From Staphylococcus simulans (GTDB lineage Bacteria > Bacillota > Bacilli > Staphylococcales > Staphylococcaceae), in assembly GCF_003043455.1 (NCBI RefSeq), contig NZ_PZGG01000004.1, positions 1 through 64,000 on the forward strand: DNA of 64,000 nucleotides. The letters are read 5' to 3'. Position numbers and translations under genes: made by a program. Within the stretch, counting starts at the first letter, position 1, and each line of letters opens with the position of its first letter. The notes under the pieces are model-generated. The model was given only the letters and a program-made list of their open reading frames with translations, was not told the DNA's origin and did no database searches. Below are positions 17,510 to 26,117 of this stretch, in pieces.

Positions 17510-18664
17510 TTAAAGTTTTCTATATTTTTCAAGTTCATTTTTCAAAATTATCATTGTTTTAATTTTGGTAATGATATCATCCTTCTCCATATCATCTAAA
17601 TGATGAATAGAATGAACTTTTTTAGTATTGTTTTTAATACTTTGTTTAATCCAATAAAAGTTATCTTTTACATAGTCTTCAAACCATTCCCGTTCTTTTT
17701 CAGTTTCGAAAATTAAAATACATTCTAAAAACTTATCTCTGGCACTGGTTTGTTCCATTACTTCTCTATCATACATAAACAAATGAAGATTGTACAAAAT
17801 GCTCCCTTTAATAAAATATCGGTAATCAAGAGTATCATATGGAGTATAATTTGAACTGATTGCACCAAATTCTGGTACAGGTGTTAGATATTGACCTGAA
17901 TCTAATGCTATACACTGTGAACCAAAAAGAACAGTACTATTATATCTGCACTCATAATATGTATAAACTGAATTGTTGTTTGTTTGCAAATATGCATAAA
18001 ATGGAGGAATTAATTTTTCATAGTTTTGTTCTTCTTCAACAATACTGTTAGAGCAGACTTTATACTCTGGTGAGTTATTATAAAAATAACCTTCATTATT
18101 TTCTATCCATTCATCAGGGAATAAAAGATATTTTTTCAATTTTTCTATTGGTGACAGATACAAACCAAAATGAATTTTCCATAATAATTCAGTATCTAAA
18201 GGGTTAGCTGTTTTATCAATATCTGTATTCTTATCTCCTGTGCGTGTATAAATACTCCCAGCATTTATAATTCTTTTTTTTCCGTTGTTATCCTCATAAG
18301 ATTTACTTAAATAATACGGAGCATAACCTTTTGGATTAATTATAATTACATCAATTTCTTTATCGCAATAGTTAATAGTTAAAAGTTTGATATGAGGATA
18401 TCGCTCTCCTGCAAATTCTTTTCCTCTAATAAACGATATGAGTTGTTCTTGGTTTCGTCTATTAGGATCATCTTTTACTCCCTTTACATATCCATTATCT
18501 GCAACACCAATAATCAAATATGCTTCTCGATTTTCTAAATTATTAGATAAACATATAATATCATGTAAAAGATTAACTGTGTTACTCGTATATGATGCTT
18601 TAAAATCCCAATACTCTCCTTCTCTATTACTTTGTATTAAATTCAAAATCTCTTTTTCCAACAA
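17510..18664 (-). CDS. AlbA_2 (Schlafen-like) domain protein
   Basis: About 384 aa. Residues ~1-150 form an AlbA_2/Schlafen-type putative nucleic-acid or nucleotide-binding domain (EGEYWDFKASY, AYLIIGVADNGYVKGV, GSIYTRTGDKN). The rest is unassigned and shows no membrane segment. AAGGAGA (18671-18677) sits 6 nt before a TTG at 18664, which I take as the start; TTG at 18661 is equally possible, and the upstream TTG at 18694 has no ribosome binding site. It is the first gene past the 3' end of rlmH, the SCC insertion hot spot, and is AT-rich compared with rlmH and the wal genes, suggesting acquisition. AlbA_2 proteins occur in defence and regulatory roles; its role is unknown. Confidence 0.7.
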   Translation of the reverse strand: MLEKEILNLIQSNREGEYWDFKASYTSNTVNLLHDIICLSNNLENREAYLIIGVADNGYVKGVKDDPNRRNQEQLISFIRGKEFAGERYPHIKLLTINYCDKEIDVIIINPKGYAPYYLSKSYEDNNGKKRIINAGSIYTRTGDKNTDIDKTANPLDTELLWKIHFGLYLSPIEKLKKYLLFPDEWIENNEGYFYNNSPEYKVCSNSIVEEEQNYEKLIPPFYAYLQTNNNSVYTYYECRYNSTVLFGSQCIALDSGQYLTPVPEFGAISSNYTPYDTLDYRYFIKGSILYNLHLFMYDREVMEQTSARDKFLECILIFETEKEREWFEDYVKDNFYWIKQSIKNNTKKVHSIHHLDDMEKDDIITKIKTMIILKNELEKYRKL

Positions 18665-18850
18665 TAATATTCTCCTTACTTTATTGAGTCTCAAATTCTT
18701 GTTTACAAGAACGTTAGTTCTTATTCGTTAACACTTACTCTAAAGTATATATATATTTAAGTAAAAAATTAAGAAAAGGTATTGAAGGTGTATTGTTACG
18801 TAACAAAGGAAACACTTAGTTTTGAGATGACTTCTAAATAAAACCAATAA

Positions 18851-18880
18851 TTATTATTAAAAGTTAACTTTTAATAATAA
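18851..18880. repeat. Perfect 30-bp palindrome after rlmH
   Basis: TTATTATTAAAAGTT followed directly by AACTTTTAATAATAA: two 15-base arms with no spacer, all AT except the central GTTAAC. It lies 11 bases past the rlmH stop. It may act as the rlmH terminator or form a cruciform next to the attachment site. Confidence 0.8.
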
Positions 18881-18891
18881 GCTTGTTTTCA

Positions 18892-18909
18892 TCACTTATG
18901 ATACGCTTC
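18892..18909 (-). other. SCC attachment sequence (attB) at the end of rlmH
   Basis: On the minus strand the last codons and stop of rlmH read GAAGCGTATCATAAGTGA, which fits the integration-site sequence used by Ccr recombinases of staphylococcal cassette chromosomes. I found no second copy and no ccr or mec gene in the window, so the site appears unoccupied here. Confidence 0.85.
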
Positions 18910-19371
18910 CCCACGCATAATCTTGAATGCTCTATAAACTTGTTCAAGTAAGATGACACGCATCATTTGGTGTGGGAAGGTCATTTTACTGAAGGATAGG
19001 GCGTAGTTGCTTCTGTCTAGAACGTCTTGATGCAAGCCGTTTGATCCTCCGATGATGAAAGTGAAATCACTTTGACCTTGAACCATACGTTGTTGAAGGT
19101 TTTTAGCTAATCCTTCTGATGTTAACATGTTGCCTTTGATTTCTAATGTAATGACTGTGGATTGTGGTTTTACTTTCGCTAACAGACGTTGTCCTTCTTT
19201 TTGTTTCACTTGTTCTATTTCTTTATCGCTCATATTTTCTGGTGCTTTTTCATCAGGAACTTCGATGATTTCTATTTTTGTATAGGCACTTAAGCGTTTT
19301 TGGTATTCTGCAATGGCTTGTTTCCAGTATTTTTCTTTTAATTTGCCTACGGCAAGTACAGTTATCTTCAT
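18892..19371 (-). CDS. rlmH: 23S rRNA (pseudouridine1915-N3)-methyltransferase
   Basis: 159-aa SPOUT-family methyltransferase (formerly OrfX) that methylates pseudouridine 1915 in helix 69 of 23S rRNA, using S-adenosylmethionine. The SPOUT knot region is clear ([41 protein letters not shown]). Length matches the S. aureus protein exactly when started at ATG 19371; the GTG at 19374 is only 3 nt from AAGGAGA, whereas the ATG is 6. Its 3' end is the SCC attB. It lies downstream of walJ on the same strand, but a 460-nt gap holding a terminator and DnaA boxes separates them. Confidence 0.97.
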   Translation of the reverse strand: MKITVLAVGKLKEKYWKQAIAEYQKRLSAYTKIEIIEVPDEKAPENMSDKEIEQVKQKEGQRLLAKVKPQSTVITLEIKGNMLTSEGLAKNLQQRMVQGQSDFTFIIGGSNGLHQDVLDRSNYALSFSKMTFPHQMMRVILLEQVYRAFKIMRGEAYHK

Positions 19372-19404
19372 CACATTCTCCTTATATCTGAATAGTTATT
19401 CTAG

Positions 19405-19669
19405 TTATCCACAGGTTATCCACCTATTCACAGCTTACTGTCTTAATAAGTGGCTAATGTATATAAATTCACTGCTATTCTTGTGTATTTTACCCACATT
19501 TCTGTGGTTAACTTGTAGATATGTGGATAACTCTGTTAATAATGTGGGTATTTCTCTGTGGATTGTGCACAAATGTGGGTAACTTATCCTCATTTTGTGC
19601 ATAACTTTGAGGTCAGTCTTACATAGTTATTCACAGTTTTACGCTTTCTTTACACAAAATTGTGAATAA
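19405..19669. other. DnaA-box cluster between rlmH and walJ
   Basis: Two perfect DnaA boxes (TTATCCACA 19405-19413; TGTGGATAA 19522-19530) and at least eight one-mismatch boxes lie in 265 bases on both strands. Positions of the latter: 19416, 19490, 19503, 19574, 19584, 19596, 19627 and 19661. This density resembles oriC itself, 27-29 kb away. B. subtilis has oriC-proximal DnaA-box clusters that restrain initiation; a similar role here is inference. The region also must contain the rlmH promoter. Confidence 0.75.
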
Positions 19670-19778
19670 CTACCCTACGTGCACACTACCTTAGAAATTA
19701 TACATTTTATCCTTAAGTTTTATCTACACTTTTCCCATTTTTTATTATGACTTTTGCGTGTTTTTTACGTTTCTTCAT

Positions 19779-19816
19779 AAAAAAACAGCCAATGAAGTGT
19801 TTCGCTCCATTGGCTG
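19779..19816 (-). terminator. Terminator of the wal operon
   Basis: CAGCCAATG / CATTGGCTG stem with a 13-nt loop, followed on the minus strand by seven T residues, just after the walJ stop. Confidence 0.88.
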
Positions 19817-19828
19817 CCTCTAACTTAT

Positions 19829-20620
19829 TTATATTGTATAAATCGGTGTTGGTTCTGCTTTATCTGTGTCACATAATAAGACTTCTTTGTTTGTATCAAT
19901 ATCATGATGGTTTAAGACTTGTCCTACACTCATACGCGCTAAGTCTTTCATATTGTTATCTTGTGATAAGTGAGAAAGATAAATACGTTTTGTGTTGCCA
20001 GTAATAACGTCACACATTGCCATCGCCGCATCTTCATTTGAGACGTGTCCCATGTCTCCTAAGATACGTTGTTTGGTTTTCCAAGGGTAACGACACATGC
20101 GTAACATATCTACGTCATGGTTACTTTCAAACATGAAGGCATCACTGCCTCTGATCATGCCTTTCATACGATCCGAAACATAGCCTGTGTCTGTAATCAT
20201 CGTAAATTTTTTGTAGTTGTTGTGGAAAATATAGAATTGCGGATCAATCGCATCATGCGACACATTGAATGATTCAATATCAAATCCAGCTAATGAGTGT
20301 GTTTCATATGGATTGAAAATGAATTTTTGATCCATTGGAATCTTGCTGTCTTTCTTTTCAATCGCTTGCCAAGTTTTTTCGTTCGCATAAATCGGTAATT
20401 TATATTTACGCGCAAGCACACCTAATCCTTTAATATGGTCAATGTGTTCATGCGTGACTAAAATCCCATTTAAATCTTGAATGTTTTTATCAATCTTACT
20501 GAAGAGTTCTTCCATTTTCTTGCCAGTTAATCCAGCATCAACGAGCAGGCTTCCTTTATCACTTTCTACATAAGTGGCATTGCCTGTACTACCACTCGCA
20601 AGTACGCTCATACGTATCAA
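19829..20620 (-). CDS. walJ: WalJ (YycJ), metallo-beta-lactamase-fold hydrolase
   Basis: 263-266 aa member of the metallo-beta-lactamase fold, last gene of the WalKR operon. The metal motif [11 protein letters not shown] (HxHxDH) is near residue 60; DTG and the distal histidines follow. The YycJ family is linked to DNA repair or metabolism in other Firmicutes. The start is uncertain: TTG 20620 has AAAGGGTGA at good spacing; GTG 20629 would give the 266-aa length of the S. aureus protein but sits directly against the Shine-Dalgarno. About 300 nt separate it from walI, more than elsewhere in the operon. Confidence 0.9.
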   Translation of the reverse strand: MIRMSVLASGSTGNATYVESDKGSLLVDAGLTGKKMEELFSKIDKNIQDLNGILVTHEHIDHIKGLGVLARKYKLPIYANEKTWQAIEKKDSKIPMDQKFIFNPYETHSLAGFDIESFNVSHDAIDPQFYIFHNNYKKFTMITDTGYVSDRMKGMIRGSDAFMFESNHDVDMLRMCRYPWKTKQRILGDMGHVSNEDAAMAMCDVITGNTKRIYLSHLSQDNNMKDLARMSVGQVLNHHDIDTNKEVLLCDTDKAEPTPIYTI

Positions 20621-20629
20621 GCGATTCAC

Positions 20630-20927
20630 CCTTTCTAAGTTTCTAACTGTTTCTATTTTATTTTGTACATCCGAATACATTTTAATTATTATCTCAAATT
20701 ATGAGAGGTTTGTTAAAGATACGGCTTGGTCATACTGCCGTTTGAGTGGCCGAACAGTGCCGGACCTCATCATTTTCAATTTTTACTTATCTATTGTACA
20801 CCTAATTGATAGGTCTGCCCACCATATCATCTGAAATAGTTTCCTACATTGAACATCCTATGTATAAGAGGAATACCATCAGATTGATCTCATGATACTC
20901 CTCTTTGTTTGGTTTATATATTGTTTT
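20630..20927 (-). other. walI-walJ intergenic region with hairpins
   Basis: About 300 non-coding bases inside the wal operon. A 14-bp stem lies at 20866-20905 (AAGAGGAGTATCAT / ATGGTATTCCTCTT on the minus strand) without a clear U-tract. A GC-rich structured stretch lies at 20722-20770 (several CGGC/GCCG and GGTC/GACC complementarities). It could partly terminate walI transcription or carry a separate walJ promoter. No open reading frame there is convincing. Confidence 0.5.
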
Positions 20928-21716
20928 TTATCTCACAATAATCTTCGGATTTTTTGAAGTTGCTTCAACATAATACGTTTTCGTTTTCGTACTGCCAGCG
21001 TGATTAACCTTAATCTCCCAACTTGCTTGGAGAACTTGAACATTGGTTTCTCTCACTACTGAGTAATATCCTAAACGAATATTAGTGACCGCATCATTAC
21101 GTTTTAAATAACGGTTAAAGTATAAAGCCTCAATCGCATTACGTGCACTGATGACCTGGTGCGCTTCGTTATTTTCACCTTTTGAAGTACTGAGTTCGTG
21201 CATTGCTGTTTGACGATAATTGCTTGCTTCTTGGTCATCATTGATTTTAAACTTCAACATTGCTTTATCATTGTTCATAATCGGCAAACCATTAAAAGTT
21301 TGTTCGAACGTTTCTTCGTTATCATCTGTACTAAATAATTGGTAATCTTCACCTTTATAAATATTTTTCTTCATGTACATTTTAAGGCTTGTTACTTGAT
21401 CATTGCTGACGCTGATAGGTGGGCTAATATCACCTTGGGCAACTTTACCCTCATCTTCTGTTTTAACGTCGTCTTTTGATTTCGCGTAATTTGTGAAGTC
21501 TTTAGAACGGCCTGTGACCAATTGGACTTTCAATCCTCTGACATCCGGTAATTCTTTAGGAATACTGATTTCTTCTTGTCTAAAGTTGACCTCATTATTC
21601 CCTTCAGCATCATTGATATACGATTTATTGATTTTATTCACATACATCACAGCTAACATAATATTGATGATGAGGAACACGAAAATGAAGAGTGTCTTTG
21701 CGTACTTCCAATTCAT
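20928..21716 (-). CDS. walI: WalI (YycI), WalK accessory membrane protein
   Basis: 262 aa with one N-terminal membrane helix (TLFIFVFLIINIMLAVMYV, residues ~9-27) and a large extracytoplasmic domain of the YycI family. In staphylococci WalI and WalH bind WalK in the membrane and modulate its activity. Its start overlaps the walH stop by 4 nt, a typical translational coupling. Weak conservation outside the N-terminal helix is normal for this family. Confidence 0.93.
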   Translation of the reverse strand: MNWKYAKTLFIFVFLIINIMLAVMYVNKINKSYINDAEGNNEVNFRQEEISIPKELPDVRGLKVQLVTGRSKDFTNYAKSKDDVKTEDEGKVAQGDISPPISVSNDQVTSLKMYMKKNIYKGEDYQLFSTDDNEETFEQTFNGLPIMNNDKAMLKFKINDDQEASNYRQTAMHELSTSKGENNEAHQVISARNAIEALYFNRYLKRNDAVTNIRLGYYSVVRETNVQVLQASWEIKVNHAGSTKTKTYYVEATSKNPKIIVR

Positions 21717-23047
21717 GACTTAAGCCCTCCATTCTCGTAAGCATACCATTCACCATCATACTGCACATACCATTGCGGCACATACTCACTATTACGCTGT
21801 ACCTCCATGTCATCTTCTTCTCGATCTTTCATGGTATAACCAATAGTAATATTCGTTACTTTCTTAAAGTCGATATTTGGGTTATTCGCTAAGTCAGAAC
21901 GTACTGTTTCAGCTCCAGGCAGCTTTTTCTTTTCTCCACCACTATCAATCGTGATATTGCTTTTTAATAAAGAGCGTCCGTAACTGAAAATACCTTTTTC
22001 ACCCCAAGCTACTTGGATGGTGCTTAAGTTATTTTCATTAAACACAGGCACACCATTTAAAAACATTTGATAAGTTAACTCACCAGTTTCATCATCCGTG
22101 TCAAAGAGACGGAAATCATCTGTAAAACCACCATGTGAGTTAATAAAGTCAAATGTGCTAGGAATCGTTTCTAACATATTCTTAGATTTTGACTCATCTT
22201 CAGATAAGTTCATATAACGATAGAGTTCATTTTTAGAATCGTATGTTGCGACACCTGTATTATTATTGTATGTCGTATTACCGCTTTTCGTACTACGTAC
22301 CACTACTGAATCATTAAAGAGAATTGAATTCATTGTTTCCACACTGATGTGGTTAAAAATTGTACGATACGTTTTTAAATGTTGCGGCTTTTCAGGCGCA
22401 AAGATATGCGTTGCCGCATCGATTGTATTTCGATTCGTAATAATATCTGCGAACGGTACTAAATTCGGTTTGATTTTACCTACTAAATCATTAACCTTGT
22501 TGCTTGGAATAGATGTCGTCATACGCATCACACGGTGATGGTCACTGCTGATGGCATAAATGACTGCTGTATCCTTCTGTTCTGCATCAATCAATAAACG
22601 ATTGAACTCATACTTATTTGAGACCTTCGCATCCATATTCAAGACTTGACCTAAATACATAGATAAAGGCATATCATATGCGAAATCTAACACCAAAAAG
22701 TTATCGCTTAGTTCTGGAATAAATAAGTTATGCGCATGATAGACTTCATGAGCATCTTCAACTTCTTGATTCTTTAACACCTTCACAATATTACGATTAA
22801 TCGTACGGGTTTCTAAAGCACCTGTGAACTTATCCTCGTTCGAATACACCACTTGATAAGGCGAAATGACACTCGCCATAGGTTCTGAGTTCGCTTTGCC
22901 GATGGTATTCTGATTTGTTTTCTTATTATCTTGGCTTTCAAGATTCGCAAGGTCTGGTGAGAAATTCCACATTAAATACGTGAGCACAATACTCATTAAC
23001 ACTAAGAGTGTGAGGATAACGGATTTTGCTGCTTCTTTATGCCTCAT
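21713..23047 (-). CDS. walH: WalH (YycH), WalK accessory membrane protein
   Basis: 444 aa: an N-terminal membrane helix ([20 protein letters not shown]) and an extracytoplasmic YycH domain. The ATG at 23047 follows GGTGAT and matches the S. aureus N-terminus (charged residues, then SVILxLLVLMS); the in-frame codons further upstream are ignored. It overlaps the end of walK by 11 nt. WalH works with WalI on the sensor kinase WalK. Confidence 0.93.
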   Translation of the reverse strand: MRHKEAAKSVILTLLVLMSIVLTYLMWNFSPDLANLESQDNKKTNQNTIGKANSEPMASVISPYQVVYSNEDKFTGALETRTINRNIVKVLKNQEVEDAHEVYHAHNLFIPELSDNFLVLDFAYDMPLSMYLGQVLNMDAKVSNKYEFNRLLIDAEQKDTAVIYAISSDHHRVMRMTTSIPSNKVNDLVGKIKPNLVPFADIITNRNTIDAATHIFAPEKPQHLKTYRTIFNHISVETMNSILFNDSVVVRSTKSGNTTYNNNTGVATYDSKNELYRYMNLSEDESKSKNMLETIPSTFDFINSHGGFTDDFRLFDTDDETGELTYQMFLNGVPVFNENNLSTIQVAWGEKGIFSYGRSLLKSNITIDSGGEKKKLPGAETVRSDLANNPNIDFKKVTNITIGYTMKDREEDDMEVQRNSEYVPQWYVQYDGEWYAYENGGLKS

Positions 23048-24773
23048 CCCAATCACCATCTTCTATAACTTCACACGGTAATGTGATGAAGATTGAGGTA
23101 CCTTGTCCCTCGACACTATTTGCCCAAATACGTCCGTTATGTGCTTCCACAATTTCTTTCGAAATCGCAAGACCTAAACCTGTACCGCCCATCTTACGTG
23201 TACGTGCTTTATCGACACGGAAGAAACGATCAAAGATTTTATCCACTTTATTAATCGGAATACCAATACCATTATCTTTAATACGAATCGTCATGCGGTT
23301 ATACAATGGATTCGGTTTCACGTGAAACTCAACGCGCTTGCTGCCACGTGAGTATTTCATCGCATTCGTAATGACGTTATCAAATACTTGCGTCATCTTA
23401 TCCGGATCAATTTCCGCAAAGATTGTTTCATCAGGAATGTCACGCACAAACGTTACATCTTTTGAAGCCATCTCGTGACGGTTGATGATTTTATTGATGA
23501 ACATATTGAAGTCCACAATTTCTTTAGTGATTTGTTCTGTATCATTATCCATACGTGATAAATTCAATAAGTCATTCACCAAGCGAATCATACGTACCGT
23601 TTCTTCTCTTGTTACGGATAAAAACTGCGGTGCAATCTCAGGATCTTGCCATGCGCCTTCTTCTAAAGCTTCTAAGTAACTGTTCATCGAAGTTAAAGGT
23701 GTACGCAACTCGTGCGAAACATTCGCAACGAATTCACGACGTTCTTGTTCCACTTGTTGTTGTTCCGTTACATCATGTAACACCGCAATATAACCTGTCA
23801 CAAAGCCAGTGTCTTGTACAATCGTACTGAAGCTGACACGCGCAATAATACCTTCCGCTTCATTAATATCTAATAAGAAGCTATTATTATTTTCTTGCAT
23901 CTCATCTAACGCGAATTCATCTTCTAAATCTAAGACACCCAGCATGTTGTAACCCATGACATCTTCTTTTGACATACCTAACATCTTCAATGCCATATCG
24001 TTCACAATACGCACACGTCCACGTCTGTCCGTCGCAATGACCCCATCACTCATATGTGTGATAACTGAGTCCAAACGACGTTTCTCACTTTCCGTATTCG
24101 CTTGTGCTTCTTGGACACGTTTCGACAAGTTGTTGAAGGCTAGTGCCAATTCACCGATTTCATCATTACCATAGATTTTCACACGCTGCGTATAATTACC
24201 TTTTGACATTTCAACCGTTTGGTTACGCATATCCGTAATCGGTTTAGTAATCGTACGCGCAATGAAGAATCCGAGTAACCCTGTGATGAATAAAGAAATC
24301 GCAGTACCTACAATGAAGATTTGGTTAAAGTTGTTTAATTGGTCATAAACACTGTCGATATCCGCTTCAATATAAATATCACCGATGACACCTTTAGACG
24401 ATTTCACAGGCAAGTTATAAATCCATACACGCTGTTTACCTTTACCATAGTCTTTCAACATCGTATGGTCATTCGCTTGTCCTAGTGAGAGCGCCTTTTG
24501 AATAGAGGTATCATTGGCTTTTTGATTAATGATACTGTTAGAAGATTGTTTCGTCGACGCGACTATAATTTGATCTTTATCAATATAGTTGATTTGTTCA
24601 ATTTCTTGGCGGTTCGCATATTGCGAAATATTGTTTTTAAATGTCTGTGTTAATTCACGTTCCAGATTATTGGTGAAATATAAACCGATAATCTGCATCC
24701 CGATAATAATCAACAAGACATAAACAATTACGAGCTTCGTGTGAAGGGACTGAAATTGTTTAAGCCATTTCAT
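23037..24773 (-). CDS. walK: WalK sensor histidine kinase, shortened extracellular domain
   Basis: 578-aa essential cell-wall sensor kinase. Order: membrane helix 1 (~14-34), extracellular PAS-like region, membrane helix 2 (~151-172), HAMP, cytoplasmic PAS, H-box [11 protein letters not shown], catalytic DNGIGIP and GGTGLGL. Against S. aureus WalK (608 aa, from memory) the alignment is gap-free except near residue 53. There QYANRQEI replaces a stretch about 31 residues longer, removing the start of the extracellular domain in frame. The start ATG matches MKWLKQ of other staphylococci. It lies 11 nt after walR. A parS-like palindrome lies within the coding sequence. Confidence 0.95.
   Translation of the reverse strand: MKWLKQFQSLHTKLVIVYVLLIIIGMQIIGLYFTNNLERELTQTFKNNISQYANRQEIEQINYIDKDQIIVASTKQSSNSIINQKANDTSIQKALSLGQANDHTMLKDYGKGKQRVWIYNLPVKSSKGVIGDIYIEADIDSVYDQLNNFNQIFIVGTAISLFITGLLGFFIARTITKPITDMRNQTVEMSKGNYTQRVKIYGNDEIGELALAFNNLSKRVQEAQANTESEKRRLDSVITHMSDGVIATDRRGRVRIVNDMALKMLGMSKEDVMGYNMLGVLDLEDEFALDEMQENNNSFLLDINEAEGIIARVSFSTIVQDTGFVTGYIAVLHDVTEQQQVEQERREFVANVSHELRTPLTSMNSYLEALEEGAWQDPEIAPQFLSVTREETVRMIRLVNDLLNLSRMDNDTEQITKEIVDFNMFINKIINRHEMASKDVTFVRDIPDETIFAEIDPDKMTQVFDNVITNAMKYSRGSKRVEFHVKPNPLYNRMTIRIKDNGIGIPINKVDKIFDRFFRVDKARTRKMGGTGLGLAISKEIVEAHNGRIWANSVEGQGTSIFITLPCEVIEDGDWDEA
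23314..23329. other. parS-like site inside walK
   Basis: GTTTCACGTGAAAC (23315-23328) is a perfect 14-bp palindrome and matches 14 of 16 positions of the Firmicute parS sequence TGTTTCACGTGAAACA bound by ParB/Spo0J. It lies in codons of the kinase ATPase region of walK, about 23 kb from oriC. ParB sites inside coding regions near the origin are normal in Firmicutes. Confidence 0.75.
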
Positions 24774-24784
24774 ATCCTATGGCC

Positions 24785-25483
24785 TCAGTCGTGCTGCTGC
24801 AAGAAGTATCCGACACCGCGGCGTGTCACGATATATTCTGGATGTGACGGATCATCTTCGATTTTTTCTCTTAAACGACGGATTGTAACATCGACCGTAC
24901 GTACGTCACCGAAGTAATCATAGCCCCATACCGTTTGCAGTAAGTGTTCACGTGTCATGACTTGTCCCATATGGTTCGCTAAATAATGGAACAATTCAAA
25001 TTCACGATGTGTCAATTCAATATCTTTGCCGCGTTTCTTAATAGAATACGCATCTGGGTAGATGACAATATCTTTAATTTTAATTTCGTTCGGCGCATTG
25101 TTTGCTTCTTGCGGTTGTGTATATTGACGACGTAAGTTCGCTTTCACACGCGCAATCAATTCACGTGTACTGAAAGGTTTCGTCACATAGTCATCCGCAC
25201 CTAGCTCTAAACCAAGTACCTTATCAATTTCTGAGTCTTTTGCCGTTAACATAATAATCGGCATTTCATATTTCTTACGTACTTCACGGCAGACTTCCAT
25301 ACCATCTCTGCCTGGAAGCATAATATCTAAGAGTACGATGTCTGGTTCTTCTTCATAAATTAAGTCAATCGCATCATTTCCATCGTATGCACAAAAGACT
25401 TCATAACCCTCTTTTTTCAAGTTAAATTCTAGAATATCAGCAATAGGTTTTTCATCGTCTACTACAACTACTTTTCTCGCCAT
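24785..25483 (-). CDS. walR: WalR response regulator
   Basis: 232-aa OmpR-family regulator. The receiver domain (residues 1-118) has the acidic pair DDE, phospho-acceptor Asp in IVLLDIML and the Lys of YVTKPFS; the C-terminal winged helix includes [18 protein letters not shown]. It activates autolysin and wall-metabolism genes and is essential in staphylococci. The ATG at 25483 (GAGGT upstream) gives the [11 protein letters not shown] start of S. aureus WalR; earlier in-frame codons are not used. First gene of the walRKHIJ operon. Confidence 0.97.
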   Translation of the reverse strand: MARKVVVVDDEKPIADILEFNLKKEGYEVFCAYDGNDAIDLIYEEEPDIVLLDIMLPGRDGMEVCREVRKKYEMPIIMLTAKDSEIDKVLGLELGADDYVTKPFSTRELIARVKANLRRQYTQPQEANNAPNEIKIKDIVIYPDAYSIKKRGKDIELTHREFELFHYLANHMGQVMTREHLLQTVWGYDYFGDVRTVDVTIRRLREKIEDDPSHPEYIVTRRGVGYFLQQHD

Positions 25484-25548
25484 AATCCTAAACCTCATTT
25501 CTAATCATAATCGTACATGAATAATTTTATTTAGACATAAGTATCTAC

Positions 25549-25577
25549 TATATAATTTACCATTTCTAGCACGCCAA
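25549..25577 (-). promoter_or_regulatory. Candidate walR promoter
   Basis: On the minus strand TTGGCG (25577-25572), a 17-bp spacer and TATATA (25554-25549) precede walR with a leader of about 60 nt. The rest of 25578-25821 is AT-rich without a further supported element. Confidence 0.5.
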
Positions 25578-25821
25578 TTCTATTTTTCATACCAAATTAA
25601 TTCTATTATTGACTATCTATTTTTTCGGGTAAAAGACATTTTATGAAGGTATTGTAAATTTTATGTGGAGTATTGAAATGGGGTTGTCTAAAAAGAGAGG
25701 ATTCATGCATGTTTATGCTATTGTAACATTTCATTACATTTTATACCTTGATTTTGTTTTTTAATAGCACGTCATCTAATTATAAAACTAACTATCTTAA
25801 AGGTAAAACAAGAAAAAGACA

Positions 25822-25853
25822 AAATAAAAATGCCCACCCTATTGGATGAGCAT
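25822..25853 (-). terminator. Terminator of the tRNA-Glu/tRNA-Asp unit
   Basis: ATGCTCATCC / GGGTGGGCAT stem (two G-U pairs), AATA loop, then TTTTTATTTTG on the minus strand, five bases past tRNA-Asp. Confidence 0.85.
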
Positions 25854-25857
25854 TGTA

Positions 25858-25930
25858 CGGTCTCGACGGGAATCGAACCCGCGATCTCCTGCGTGACAGG
25901 CAGGCGTGTTAACCGCTACACTACGAGACC
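25858..25930 (-). tRNA. tRNA-Asp (anticodon GTC)
   Basis: Complete cloverleaf on the minus strand: acceptor GGTCTCG pairs with CGAGACC, anticodon loop CTGTCAC gives GTC, T-arm GGTTCGATTCC. CCA is not encoded. It is the second tRNA of the pair, 5 nt after tRNA-Glu, as in other staphylococci between purA and walR. Confidence 0.96.
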
Positions 25931-25935
25931 TAAAA

Positions 25936-26010
25936 TGGTGACTCCTACGGGACTCGAACCCGTGTTACCGCCGTGAAAGGGCGGTGTCTTAACCGCTTGA
26001 CCAAGGAGCC
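25936..26010 (-). tRNA. tRNA-Glu (anticodon TTC)
   Basis: Cloverleaf on the minus strand with acceptor GGCTCCT/AGGAGTC, anticodon loop CTTTCAC giving TTC, and T-arm GGTTCGAGTCC. The 3' CCA is encoded (25936-25938). Confidence 0.96.
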
Positions 26011-26030
26011 GTTTTTCAAGCACAAGATAG

Positions 26031-26039
26031 ATTATAGCA
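26031..26039 (-). promoter_or_regulatory. Extended -10 promoter of the tRNA pair
   Basis: On the minus strand TGCTATAAT is an extended -10 with a perfect TATAAT, about 20 nt before the tRNA-Glu 5' end. No clear -35 is needed or seen. Confidence 0.6.
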
Positions 26040-26117
26040 CAGCTCTTTAAAAAAACACAAGCAATTTTTTAAGATTTTTTGTATAATTTTTACATAACCC
26101 ATTTTAGGAGGCAAATT

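Noticed and set aside
7306-18891. A complete SCC element downstream of rlmH
   Set aside because: No ccr recombinase, mec gene or second attachment repeat was found; only the empty attB and accessory genes are present.
25718-25742. WalR autoregulatory site (TGTWAH-N5-TGTWAH) upstream of walR
   Set aside because: The two half-sites TGTAAT and TGTTAC are only 4 bases apart on the minus strand, not 5; the fit is too poor to call.
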